From JBFXDW01 sp050180745 (GTDB taxonomy: Bacteria; Pseudomonadota; Alphaproteobacteria; UBA9219): a DNA stretch of 36,065 nucleotides. The position numbers were made by a program, and so were the translations under genes. This document shows, one piece after another, positions 26,163 through 33,169 of the stretch (position 1 is its first letter; each line of letters begins with the position of its first letter). The stretch lies in assembly GCA_050180745.1 (NCBI GenBank), contig JBFXDW010000003.1, forward strand, positions 1 through 36,065, in the 5' to 3' direction. The notes under the pieces were generated by a model that did not search any database, was not told the DNA's origin, and worked only from the letters and a program-made list of their open reading frames with translations.

Positions 26163-26190
26163 ATTATTTGGCATATTATGCTGTTATCAA
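26163..26190 (-). promoter_or_regulatory. Candidate promoter for the tape-measure segment
   Basis: On the minus strand TTGATA (26185-26190, five of six matches to the -35 consensus) and AATAAT (26163-26168, five of six matches to the -10 consensus) are separated by 16 bases. It would restart late transcription after the AbiJ-like gene that interrupts the operon. The gap is A+T-rich, so chance matches are easy. On the plus strand GCTGTT/AACAGC followed by TTTTT (26180-26206) is a weak terminator-like hairpin just before the AbiJ-like gene. Confidence 0.4.
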
Positions 26191-26220
26191 AATACAACAG
26201 CTTTTTATTATTGGATCAGC

Positions 26221-27168
26221 ATGAAAATCTTCTCTCGCCGATATAAAACACCAATTGAATCTGGGCAGTTGATGGTCGAACTGTCTGCTCGTTTGCGGGG
26301 CAGAGTGTGGAAGGAAATGCAGGAAATAAACGAAACTATAAGAAAGACGACAGACGGAGGGTGGAACTATGATTCCTCTGTTCTTGATGAGGCAGAACAC
26401 ACGATCAAGAGACTTTATGGTGTTGATGAGTTTGATGTTTGGTTGAAATCCAGTGTCCAAGGAACTTCTTCTGAATTAAAGGATCTTGTTTGTAGCGGAT
26501 GTTATCATTACCAGATTTTGGATGTAATCGAAATATGCTTCGGAGAATTGTGGGACTCTAAGAGATACACTTTTCAGCATGCGGTCAACTTAGCAATGGA
26601 AGATGAGAGATGTCCGTGGAGACTGTCCGATGGGTACTTTTTCAAAGTTGACTCTGAATTTTTAGAACAACACATCTTTTCCACTGCCCATTTGATGTTA
26701 GGAGATGACGGTTTTAAAGGGGCGTTGGAGGAGTTCGATGATGCTAGAGCTGATCTGACAGCGGGCGATCACAAGGACGCCATTCTGAAAGCATGCAAGA
26801 GCCTAGAAAGCGTTATGAAGGTTATCCTCACCGCACGAGGAAAAGACTTTTCTCCGACTGCAGCTGCAAAAGTATTATTGAACAATCTATCTGAAAGCGG
26901 TTTTTTTGGTGATATTCCAATTGAAGGGAGGAATGTCATTACAGGACAGGTTGTGCTGTGCTTACCTTCTTTACGTAATAAATTAGCCGGACACGGTCAA
27001 GGAGGGATTGTTGTAAATATTCCTCAATCATATGCCTCGTTATCAATAAAACTTGCTGCAGTTCTTAATACCTTTCTGATTGAACATCATCAAGAAACCC
27101 AAGAAATTGGGTCTCCCGACACGACTGAAGATAATGCACTCGATCAAGACGATGATATTCCTTTCTAG
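26221..27168 (+). CDS. AbiJ-like HEPN protein with SSB-like C-terminal tip (prophage cargo)
   Basis: A 315-residue protein resembling the abortive-infection AbiJ/DUF7014-type group. The second half is a HEPN-like domain: HKDAILKACKSLESVMKVIL (185-204) followed by the R-x5-H motif RNKLAGH (252-258) and GQGG, as in family members written slRNk.agHGqG. These proteins are thought to be RNases that stop phage growth. The N-terminal 180 residues are predicted mostly helical. The final residues are DQDDDIPF, matching the C-terminal tip of bacterial SSB. It runs against the late operon: divergent from the tape-measure gene by 95 bases, its TAG sharing CTAG with the TAG of the convergent tail chaperone. 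Its A+T-rich upstream gap has a TATTAT -10-like element, but no strong ribosome-binding site. Confidence 0.78.
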   Translation: MKIFSRRYKTPIESGQLMVELSARLRGRVWKEMQEINETIRKTTDGGWNYDSSVLDEAEHTIKRLYGVDEFDVWLKSSVQGTSSELKDLVCSGCYHYQILDVIEICFGELWDSKRYTFQHAVNLAMEDERCPWRLSDGYFFKVDSEFLEQHIFSTAHLMLGDDGFKGALEEFDDARADLTAGDHKDAILKACKSLESVMKVILTARGKDFSPTAAAKVLLNNLSESGFFGDIPIEGRNVITGQVVLCLPSLRNKLAGHGQGGIVVNIPQSYASLSIKLAAVLNTFLIEHHQETQEIGSPDTTEDNALDQDDDIPF

Positions 27169-27856
27169 TTTTGCAAGTGAGAAGCTTTTTCATTGATCGC
27201 GGTGACAAGGCCGGATTCACAGGATGGCAAAAGCTCGGCCAGCGCGTGAAGGTCATAGCCCAAGGCTTCGCCAACCTTGAGCGCGGCTTCCATATCAACG
27301 CCTGCAATGCCGAAGCCCGCCGTGCGAAGCTGGCCGGAGCAACGCAGAATGACATCCCACGCTTGCCAGCCTTCCATTGTTTGGGGTTCGCTCTCGCAGT
27401 AGGGACAGCGTTTGCCCTCATGATTGGCTTTGCCTTTGCTGCATGGCAGATCAGCGTCCGCACATGCGCCACAATAAGAAGGCCCGCCGCCAAAATGCCA
27501 TTTAGCGCGAGCCTCTAACCGTTTTTTTCCTGTTCCAGAAGCAGGGTCGGGCTTAGATAAAGCCGCTCAAAAGCATCCGCCATCGGCCACAAATCCATAA
27601 GAGCTTCCACGCCCGCGTCTGTTACGTTAGCAGGCTTGTCCTTATCATCGGCAACGCCTTCCCATTCCGTGATGGCAAGCGTGGCCAGCTTCTTAATAAG
27701 CGCTGCGCTTCGTCCGCCAGCGTCTTCCGTATCAGCTTTAAGCGCAGACACACGCGCCGCCATGACAAGGGCAGTCGAGGCGGGATGCACCTTGACGCGC
27801 ACCCCATAGCCAAGATCAAGCCAATAATCTTCACGTTTGAGATCGAGTTTGATCAT
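27165..27856 (-). CDS. Tail assembly chaperone, -1 frameshift fusion (G-T-like)
   Basis: The long product of a predicted -1 programmed ribosomal frameshift. Translation begins at 27856 in the short chaperone frame, slips at A AAA AAC (27521-27527) and continues from CGG TTA GAG into the -1 frame to the TAG at 27165-27167. The fusion has about 231 residues. The extension begins RLEARAKWHFGGG and carries two CxxC pairs (YCGAC and RCPYC), likely a zinc ribbon, then a helical end (DMEAALKVGEALGYDLHALA). In lambda the G and G-T proteins chaperone the tape measure in the same position, between tube and tape-measure genes. The extension has no good start of its own before ATG 27377, which supports the frameshift. 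Confidence 0.7.
27515..27856 (-). CDS. Tail assembly chaperone, short form (G-like)
   Basis: A 113-residue acidic helical protein (MIKLDLKREDYWLDLGYGVR; LIKKLATLAITEWEGVAD; VEALMDLWPMADAFERLYL) ending LLEQEKNG. The ATG overlaps the tail tube stop by four bases. It is equivalent to lambda gpG or GTA g10, which binds the tape measure until tube assembly. It ends only two codons after a slippery heptamer, as G-type genes do. Confidence 0.8.
   Translation of the reverse strand: MIKLDLKREDYWLDLGYGVRVKVHPASTALVMAARVSALKADTEDAGGRSAALIKKLATLAITEWEGVADDKDKPANVTDAGVEALMDLWPMADAFERLYLSPTLLLEQEKNG
27521..27527 (-). promoter_or_regulatory. -1 programmed frameshift site A AAA AAC
   Basis: In the zero frame the mRNA reads GAA AAA AAC GGT TAG, so the heptamer A AAA AAC is in the exact X XXY YYZ phase needed for -1 slippage. 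It lies two codons before the stop of the short chaperone. The -1 frame is open for the next 119 codons. A clear downstream pseudoknot was not identified by eye. Confidence 0.75.
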
Positions 27857-28797
27857 GCGTAGCTCTCCACATCGTTTGTCAGGATTACAGTCAGCATTTG
27901 ACCTGCTGCGGTGTTTTTGGCGGCTTGCCAGTTGAAAGAAGCCTGAATGCCTCCAGCCCCATCAATCGGAAGCTTGGGCTTGGGCAGATAAACCTCGTGC
28001 GCGGTAAAGATCAGCGAACGTTCGGCATCAATCGTGTAACCGAATGACAAAGCTACCGCCGTGTTGTCGGTTGCCGCATCCAGAAGCATTGTGTCCGCAA
28101 AGCGCACATCAATTGTTCCCGTAAACGCGGCCACCGTCGGGTCGGCCCCGTCGATCTTTCCGTCGTCACGAATGGTTTCGATCTTTTCGAGGTTGTTTGT
28201 GTAGGTGAATTGTGCGCCTGTGACGTTGCCAAGCTGTATGCCATCCTTTTTAACGCTCCCCTGAAACTGATTGAAGCGGGTGATGACAAGCTCGGTCGGC
28301 GTTCCGCCCAGAGTGGCGGCAGCGCGATCCTCGCCTTGAGCAATACAGCTCATCGTCGCCTTTGCTCCACCGGAACGCTCAAAAGAAACCTGCATCGAAT
28401 TGGCGCGAACGCCGCTATTCATAAAATAGCTTGAGGCCTCCGGTGTTCCGACTTCCAGCGATAAGCTAGGCAAAACGGTTGCGCCGGATTTGAAGGTGTG
28501 AACGTATGGCGCTTCAATCCCTGTCGTGACAGGCGCACCCAGCAAGGCGCGAAGCCAATAGCCGATATAACGAAGATCGACGGGCACAACCACGTCGCCT
28601 TCGACGTTGATAACATCGCGCATAGGCTGTGCGGGATCGCGACCTTGCCCCAGAAGATCGGACTCGATAAGTCCTTGCTCTGAACCAAGTTGCGATGAAA
28701 TAAAGGGAAACTTGATAAAATAGCCCGATGGCGCAGTGCCATAAACGCTTTCAAATTGCCCCAATAGCTGCGCGTTCGCGCCATAGGCTCGTGACAT
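27853..28797 (-). CDS. Phage tail tube protein
   Basis: A 314-residue tail tube subunit. It has the features of the Ig-like/beta-sandwich tube proteins of siphophages: MSRAYGANAQLLGQFESVYG start, EGDVVVPVDLRYIGYWLRAL, LSLEVGTPEASSYFMNSGVR and the C-terminal SFNWQAAKNTAAGQMLTVIL. A GGAGGT ribosome-binding site lies four bases before the ATG. Its order between terminator and chaperone genes is canonical. Confidence 0.88.
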   Translation of the reverse strand: MSRAYGANAQLLGQFESVYGTAPSGYFIKFPFISSQLGSEQGLIESDLLGQGRDPAQPMRDVINVEGDVVVPVDLRYIGYWLRALLGAPVTTGIEAPYVHTFKSGATVLPSLSLEVGTPEASSYFMNSGVRANSMQVSFERSGGAKATMSCIAQGEDRAAATLGGTPTELVITRFNQFQGSVKKDGIQLGNVTGAQFTYTNNLEKIETIRDDGKIDGADPTVAAFTGTIDVRFADTMLLDAATDNTAVALSFGYTIDAERSLIFTAHEVYLPKPKLPIDGAGGIQASFNWQAAKNTAAGQMLTVILTNDVESYA

Positions 28798-28830
28798 GAT
28801 ACCTCCAATTTTTAGGGGAAAGAAAGACCG

Positions 28831-29259
28831 CTAACCGAGTTGGCTGGCGGTCACATAGATAAGTTCAATAGGAACAATGGTCGTTTGAACGCTTGGCGCA
28901 CCTTCGATTGCCAGCGTGTCCGTGTCGGGTGCTTGCGGCGTTACGCGATCACATAAACCACCCAGCGTCGGATCATTTGAGAGAACAGCGGCAATCTCCT
29001 GAAACAATCCGTCCATCGTCTGGTTGCGCGTGTCGCCGTCAATCGCCTGCACGAAGATTTCAAGCGAGGCCGAATGTTCCCAATAGTAAGAGAGCGGTGA
29101 AAGCATGGTTTCGGGTTCGCCTGGATCGCCATCGCGCAAAATCAAAAGACCTTCTGGAGGGATTCTCTCCGGCAAGGGGTCATTGCGCAGGATTTTGGGG
29201 CCAGAGATTGTCTGTAAAGCTGCAAACAAGGCTTGCAGGATCGTTTCGCGTGTCGTCAT
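28831..29259 (-). CDS. Tail terminator protein (gpU-like)
   Basis: A 142-residue protein (MTTRETILQALFAALQTISG, then ILRNDPLPERIPPEGLLILR and QTTIVPIELIYVTAS). It matches, in length and position, the small tail terminator that caps the tail tube and binds the head connector. The start overlaps the stop of the upstream gene by four bases. Database names such as acyl-CoA transferase sometimes attach to this family, but nothing here supports an enzyme. Confidence 0.75.
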   Translation of the reverse strand: MTTRETILQALFAALQTISGPKILRNDPLPERIPPEGLLILRDGDPGEPETMLSPLSYYWEHSASLEIFVQAIDGDTRNQTMDGLFQEIAAVLSNDPTLGGLCDRVTPQAPDTDTLAIEGAPSVQTTIVPIELIYVTASQLG

Positions 29260-29900
29260 GTGTCGGATGACTCTTTCCAGTTTTCAATCACGAGGGGCTC
29301 AAGGTTGTTGCTCCACTTTGCGACGGCGCTCTTTACGTCGAGACGTTTTTTTAAGGAGACCTGCGGAATAAGGACGAACATCGGCACGGTCGTTTGGCCT
29401 TTGCTCGTTTTGGCCTTTGCGAACCCACCGCGTTTGCCTTTTCGTGCCCGCATGTTTTCGGCAATAAGGATCGGGTTGTTGCCGCCCGTGCGTTTGACGA
29501 AAACAAGCTTTTGCTTGTTGTGTTGTTCCCAGTTTTTTGGCGTTAGCTTTTTACGTCCCGCCAGCTTGCCTGCTGCGGGGAGCGGGATCGGGAGATAAGC
29601 GCCCGTGTGTGAGCGAATGATGGCTCCCGTATCAAAGGCGGTGATAATCTGCGGTGCGTTGCTCCAAACAAAACCAGCCGTATTCAGGCTCATCCTGCCC
29701 TTGGGGTACGTTTTGCCGCGCCATGTAAAGGCCAGCTTTTTGCCAAGCCCTGCGCCTGTCACCTGATCGCGCAATTCTGCTTTAAGATGATCCGTTGTTT
29801 CGCGGACACCGAGCGTCACGGCACGTTCTGCCGCTGCAATTTCCTGTTTCATGATCTTTTCAAGATCACCACGCAGAGCGACAAACAAACGTGGGTTCAT
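29256..29900 (-). CDS. Tail completion protein (DUF6441/minor tail Z-like)
   Basis: A 214-residue protein with helical start (LFVALRGDLEKIMKQEIAAA, then ERAVTLGVRETTDHLKAELR) and a basic C-terminal half (RKKLTPKNWEQHNKQKL). It fits the tail completion/minor tail protein Z position between connector and terminator; DUF6441 is the likely family. The ATG at 29900 overlaps the upstream stop by four bases and is preferred over a TTG at 29924. Confidence 0.7.
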   Translation of the reverse strand: MNPRLFVALRGDLEKIMKQEIAAAERAVTLGVRETTDHLKAELRDQVTGAGLGKKLAFTWRGKTYPKGRMSLNTAGFVWSNAPQIITAFDTGAIIRSHTGAYLPIPLPAAGKLAGRKKLTPKNWEQHNKQKLVFVKRTGGNNPILIAENMRARKGKRGGFAKAKTSKGQTTVPMFVLIPQVSLKKRLDVKSAVAKWSNNLEPLVIENWKESSDT

Positions 29901-30208
29901 AGCGGAACCACGTTCAATGTCCAAACCAGCCGCTCACGGTCAGCCGTCGGCTCGGATTGCACTTGATAGGTCACGCCATTCACCGTGAGCCTGTCTCCTA
30001 CTTGCGGCGCAGGAACATCGGACGCTTGCACGTCAAAGATATGCGTCTCGCTGTGGATTTGCGCATCGCCAAAGCTTTTCAGCGTATCCGGCTGTTTGGC
30101 GATAACGCGCACGGGTTTGGTTTCTGCGCTCCCGATAGAAAGGTAAGCAGCGTCCTTTGCAAGATGAGGGTCAGCAAAGAACGCTGCTATGGCTGCGGCA
30201 AAGGCCAT
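29897..30208 (-). CDS. Head-tail joining protein (gpFII-like)
   Basis: A 103-residue protein (MAFAAAIAAFFADPHLAKDA; DVPAPQVGDRLTVNGVTYQV; LVWTLNVVPL). Its length, beta-rich end and position directly after the major capsid gene match the gpFII-like head-tail connector of lambdoid phages. It starts at the last base of the capsid stop codon. Confidence 0.72.
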   Translation of the reverse strand: MAFAAAIAAFFADPHLAKDAAYLSIGSAETKPVRVIAKQPDTLKSFGDAQIHSETHIFDVQASDVPAPQVGDRLTVNGVTYQVQSEPTADRERLVWTLNVVPL

Positions 30209-31215
30209 TAAGCCACACCCTTAATCAGCACCTTTGGACGGGTGCAGATGGGCAGAGGGTTGGCTTGTGTGTGGAGTTTGACCCAGCGCCCGAACTCCAT
30301 ATCAACGGCCTGTTTTGCATAACGAGGCAAACCGATGGTGTTGACCGTTTCAACAAAATCCGCAGGCGCGTTGTATTGCCGGAAAAGGCCTTGTACCCCT
30401 ACGGGGAACAAACGGACTTCGCCATCTTCAATGGAACACCCGCTGCCTCCATGATATTCCTCAAAGACAATGCCCGCATAGTCAAACTGACCACGCGCTT
30501 GGCCGCGCCTTAAGAAGATGCCCTCCTGAAAACGATCATAAGCCGCTGTGACTTCCTCATGCGTAACCAGCGCGTCAAAGAAGCTGGCCGAGCAGAAAGC
30601 ATGGATATGATCGTAAGGAACCGCCCCAAGCGCGTTTTCCATTGTGCGCTTGATTTGGTGGCACAGCTTCTTGATCGCACCGTTGGCAGGATTGGCGTTG
30701 TCGAGATCAAAATCCACGTCGCTATTGGCCACAACGTTGAACTCGTCGAAGAGGTTGTAAAGAACGCTTACCCCATCCGCGTCGATAACCTCGCCCTTGA
30801 TTGCGCCAAGGCGCAGATTTTCAAGGGTAAGATCATGTTTCGCGGCCATTTCGCCAAGGCGATCATTCACGACGGTTTGAACGCTTTGAACAGCGGTTTC
30901 GCTGCCAAACTCCCGAACGCCTTGGACTTCATCGGCAAGGATGGTGTCTTCAAGCGTCAAGTGCGTGGCAAGCAAAGAACGGGCTTTACGTTTGTTGTGC
31001 TTGTTTTGGGTTGCGGGCGCACCACGGGGCGAAGTCGGGATCAGCTCAAGCGAACCTTCCTTTTCTTCGATCATGATGGAGATTGTCGATACCCCGCTTT
31101 CCCTGAAAAGACCAAGCTGTCCGACTTGTCCAGGGAGATAAGGCATTTTGTTGATGGCATCGGTCAGTGACGTGACCGAAAACGCATCGTTCGAGAAAAT
31201 ATCGAGCATAGGCAT
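30208..31215 (-). CDS. Major capsid protein (phage lambda E-like)
   Basis: A 335-residue major capsid subunit of the lambda gpE family: begins MPMLDIFSNDAFSVTSLTDA, with YLPGQVGQLGLFRESGVST, FDYAGIVFEEYHGGSG, LFPVGVQGLFRQYNAPADF and the C-terminal HTQANPLPICTRPKVLIKG, all conserved features. It is made as the HK97-fold shell subunit. The start at 31215 is preferred over ATG 31236 because AAAGGA lies about ten bases upstream. A 76-base gap before it (toward the decoration gene) contains AAGCCC/GGGGCTT at about 31243-31272, a weak hairpin. Confidence 0.92.
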   Translation of the reverse strand: MPMLDIFSNDAFSVTSLTDAINKMPYLPGQVGQLGLFRESGVSTISIMIEEKEGSLELIPTSPRGAPATQNKHNKRKARSLLATHLTLEDTILADEVQGVREFGSETAVQSVQTVVNDRLGEMAAKHDLTLENLRLGAIKGEVIDADGVSVLYNLFDEFNVVANSDVDFDLDNANPANGAIKKLCHQIKRTMENALGAVPYDHIHAFCSASFFDALVTHEEVTAAYDRFQEGIFLRRGQARGQFDYAGIVFEEYHGGSGCSIEDGEVRLFPVGVQGLFRQYNAPADFVETVNTIGLPRYAKQAVDMEFGRWVKLHTQANPLPICTRPKVLIKGVA

Positions 31216-31291
31216 AAGGGATTTTCCTTTCCGCATAGAAAAAGCCCAGCACTTTTAAAAAGCACGGGGCTTGATTGGTGGTTTGGGCGTG

Positions 31292-31942
31292 TTAGAGGGC
31301 AGACCTTGCTAGGATCACTTGCTTTCTGAACTCGGAAAGGGCGACGGCTTTTTGAACGTCCGTCGCGCCCGTGAACCAAACCAACTCGGCCTCATTGACT
31401 TCCGCATGGCGGGAGATAATGACGGCTTCCTTGTCCCCATCGGTTGCGTCCACATTATCCAGCAAAAGCGCAACAGGCGTTTGCGAACCATCGGTGTTGG
31501 CTGGATTATATTCCTTGTACTTTCCTGATCCCGCCGAGACCGTCATGGTGAAGACATCGCCCGCTGCAAAGTCAGTAGAACCCGCTGTCAGGGTGAAATG
31601 AATCTCCCCTGCGAAGGCTGTGCCGACTTCTGCCGATCCAATGGTCACACCATCGGGATCTTCGACCGAGAAGGTTCCAGCGCCCGTGGCGGGCTCAATG
31701 CAGGTGATTTTGTAATCCCCCACCTTTGCGCCAGTATCGACGGATACGCTTGAAAGCACCCCATCGCCTGTATTGCCGGAAGAGGCTGCGCCGGAGGCTG
31801 TGCCAACCGACACCTTGCCAAGAACATGACCCGCCTTGAGATTTTGCCCAGCAAGAACGGTCACGATCTCCCGCGAGATTGTGCCTTCGCCCTCTGTCAC
31901 GAGGAACTCGGCTTTATGTTGACCTTCTGTAACTTCTGTCAT
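31292..31942 (-). CDS. Head decoration protein D-like
   Basis: A 216-residue protein of the lambda head decoration family, which locks the expanded shell. The N-terminal EGTISREIVTVLAGQNLKAG, then HVLGKV and the C-terminal PVALLLDNVDATDGDKEAVI and SRHAEVN are the conserved halves of protein D. Between them is an inserted, Gly/Thr/Ser-rich beta domain (about residues 50-140; KVGDYKITCIEPATGAGTF, FAAGDVFTMTV) found in longer family members. It lies between protease/scaffold and capsid genes, as in lambda. Confidence 0.88.
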   Translation of the reverse strand: MTEVTEGQHKAEFLVTEGEGTISREIVTVLAGQNLKAGHVLGKVSVGTASGAASSGNTGDGVLSSVSVDTGAKVGDYKITCIEPATGAGTFSVEDPDGVTIGSAEVGTAFAGEIHFTLTAGSTDFAAGDVFTMTVSAGSGKYKEYNPANTDGSQTPVALLLDNVDATDGDKEAVIISRHAEVNEAELVWFTGATDVQKAVALSEFRKQVILARSAL

Positions 31943-31945
31943 GGA

Positions 31946-32302
31946 TTAGGCTCCTTTCACATTGTTGCGGGATGCGTAGATTGCTGCCGTGTCGATTTTG
32001 GCCTCGCCGGACGGCGTGGGGGCTGGCACATGACCTGTGATGGCCGTGGCTTCAGCTTGTTGGACTTTGCTTTCCAGCAAGGCTTTCCTTACCTCGGCAA
32101 CAGGAACGGTCTTTTTGATAAAGGCCTCTGCCTTTTCGGGTGCGCCCGCCAAAGAGCAAAGGTCTTGCACTTCGGTCATATAGGCTTGGGCCTCGGCAAA
32201 ACCTTCGGCTTTGGCCTGTTTGATAAGTTCCTCTTGCGAGGCCGTGACTTCCTGCGCTTGTTCTTGCGCCTGGGGAGTCGGCTTTTCTTCGGCTTGTGTC
32301 AT
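31946..32302 (-). CDS. Nested scaffold protein from an internal start (Nu3-like)
   Basis: Within the protease gene and in the same frame, an ATG at 32302 (MTQAEEKPTPQAQEQAQEV) is preceded about eight bases upstream by AAAGGA. The resulting 118-residue product is just the helical, acidic C-terminal scaffold. In lambda the scaffold Nu3 is made this way from inside gene C. The sequence supports a separate start; expression is inferred. Confidence 0.55.
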   Translation of the reverse strand: MTQAEEKPTPQAQEQAQEVTASQEELIKQAKAEGFAEAQAYMTEVQDLCSLAGAPEKAEAFIKKTVPVAEVRKALLESKVQQAEATAITGHVPAPTPSGEAKIDTAAIYASRNNVKGA

Positions 32303-33169
32303 GAAAACATCCTTTCTGTTGGCTGGGGTTGAGAGAAGAGAAGAAAGATCGGTGAGTGCCATCTCAAAGGTTCCGATCTTGTCGGCAAGGCCTGCGCTCA
32401 CAGCGTTATCGCCAAAGAAAAGCGAGGCTTCTGTTTGGCGAATAGTCTTTGCATCAAGACCACGACCCGTGGCGACGCATTGAACGAACATGACGTAAAT
32501 GCGGTTCACTTCTTTTTGCAAAGCGTTCCGCGCTGGATCGGCCAGCGGTTTATGTGGGGAGTAATCGTCTTTATGGTCGCCTGCGAAGATGGCTGTATAT
32601 TTTAGGCCTTCGTCTTCATCTGCTTGGCTTTGATCGAGGTGAACGGCAATCACGCCGATAGAGCCAACGCCGCCCGTGCGCGAAACATAAATCCGCTCGG
32701 CGGATGCTGCCAACGCATAGGCTGCGGAAAAGGATTCTTCATTGGCAACAGCCCAGACGGGTTTCTCCTGCCGCGCCGCATAAATCTGATCGGCCAGATC
32801 AAACACGCCGCCCGCTTCACCCCCAGGGCTATCAATATCAAGCAAGATTGCCCGCACAGATGGATCACAAACCGCGCCAGCCAATTGCGCTGACAGCTCG
32901 GCATAGCTGGTGAGGCCGCTTAAAGCCTCCAGCCCCACCGTGCGCCGGACAAGCGTTCCAAGGATAGGAATAATGGCGACACCATCGCCTGTGATCTCAT
33001 AGTTGCGTGTCTTTTTAGGAACCGTATCCATCGCAGTCGCGGTTGCGCGAAGCGCAGAGCAGTCGCGATCAAACTTAGGCGCAAGAACGCCCAAGATCAC
33101 TTCCAGCTTGGCGTGGCTAATCATAAGGGGCGCAGAAAAGATGCGTCCCGCGATATGGGGCAAGATCAT
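31946..33169 (-). CDS. S49-family capsid assembly protease (lambda C-like)
   Basis: A 407-residue SppA/S49-type peptidase that processes portal and scaffold in the procapsid. The core is at about residues 62-280: AIIPILGTLVRR, LLDIDSPGGEAGG, catalytic Ser148 in NEESFSAAYALAAS, then YVSRTGGVGSIGVIAVHLDQ and LFFGDNAVSAGLADKIG. The C-terminal 120 residues are helical, Glu/Ala-rich scaffold. It overlaps the portal gene by four bases, as in lambda B/C. Confidence 0.92.
   Translation of the reverse strand: MILPHIAGRIFSAPLMISHAKLEVILGVLAPKFDRDCSALRATATAMDTVPKKTRNYEITGDGVAIIPILGTLVRRTVGLEALSGLTSYAELSAQLAGAVCDPSVRAILLDIDSPGGEAGGVFDLADQIYAARQEKPVWAVANEESFSAAYALAASAERIYVSRTGGVGSIGVIAVHLDQSQADEDEGLKYTAIFAGDHKDDYSPHKPLADPARNALQKEVNRIYVMFVQCVATGRGLDAKTIRQTEASLFFGDNAVSAGLADKIGTFEMALTDLSSLLSTPANRKDVFMTQAEEKPTPQAQEQAQEVTASQEELIKQAKAEGFAEAQAYMTEVQDLCSLAGAPEKAEAFIKKTVPVAEVRKALLESKVQQAEATAITGHVPAPTPSGEAKIDTAAIYASRNNVKGA

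Noticed and set aside
28831..29259. Acyl-CoA transferase annotation for the gpU-like gene
   Set aside because: No enzyme motif is visible; length and gene order fit a tail terminator.
30559..31170. 203-codon plus-strand frame inside the capsid gene
   Set aside because: It is antisense to the well-supported major capsid gene, with no start signal.
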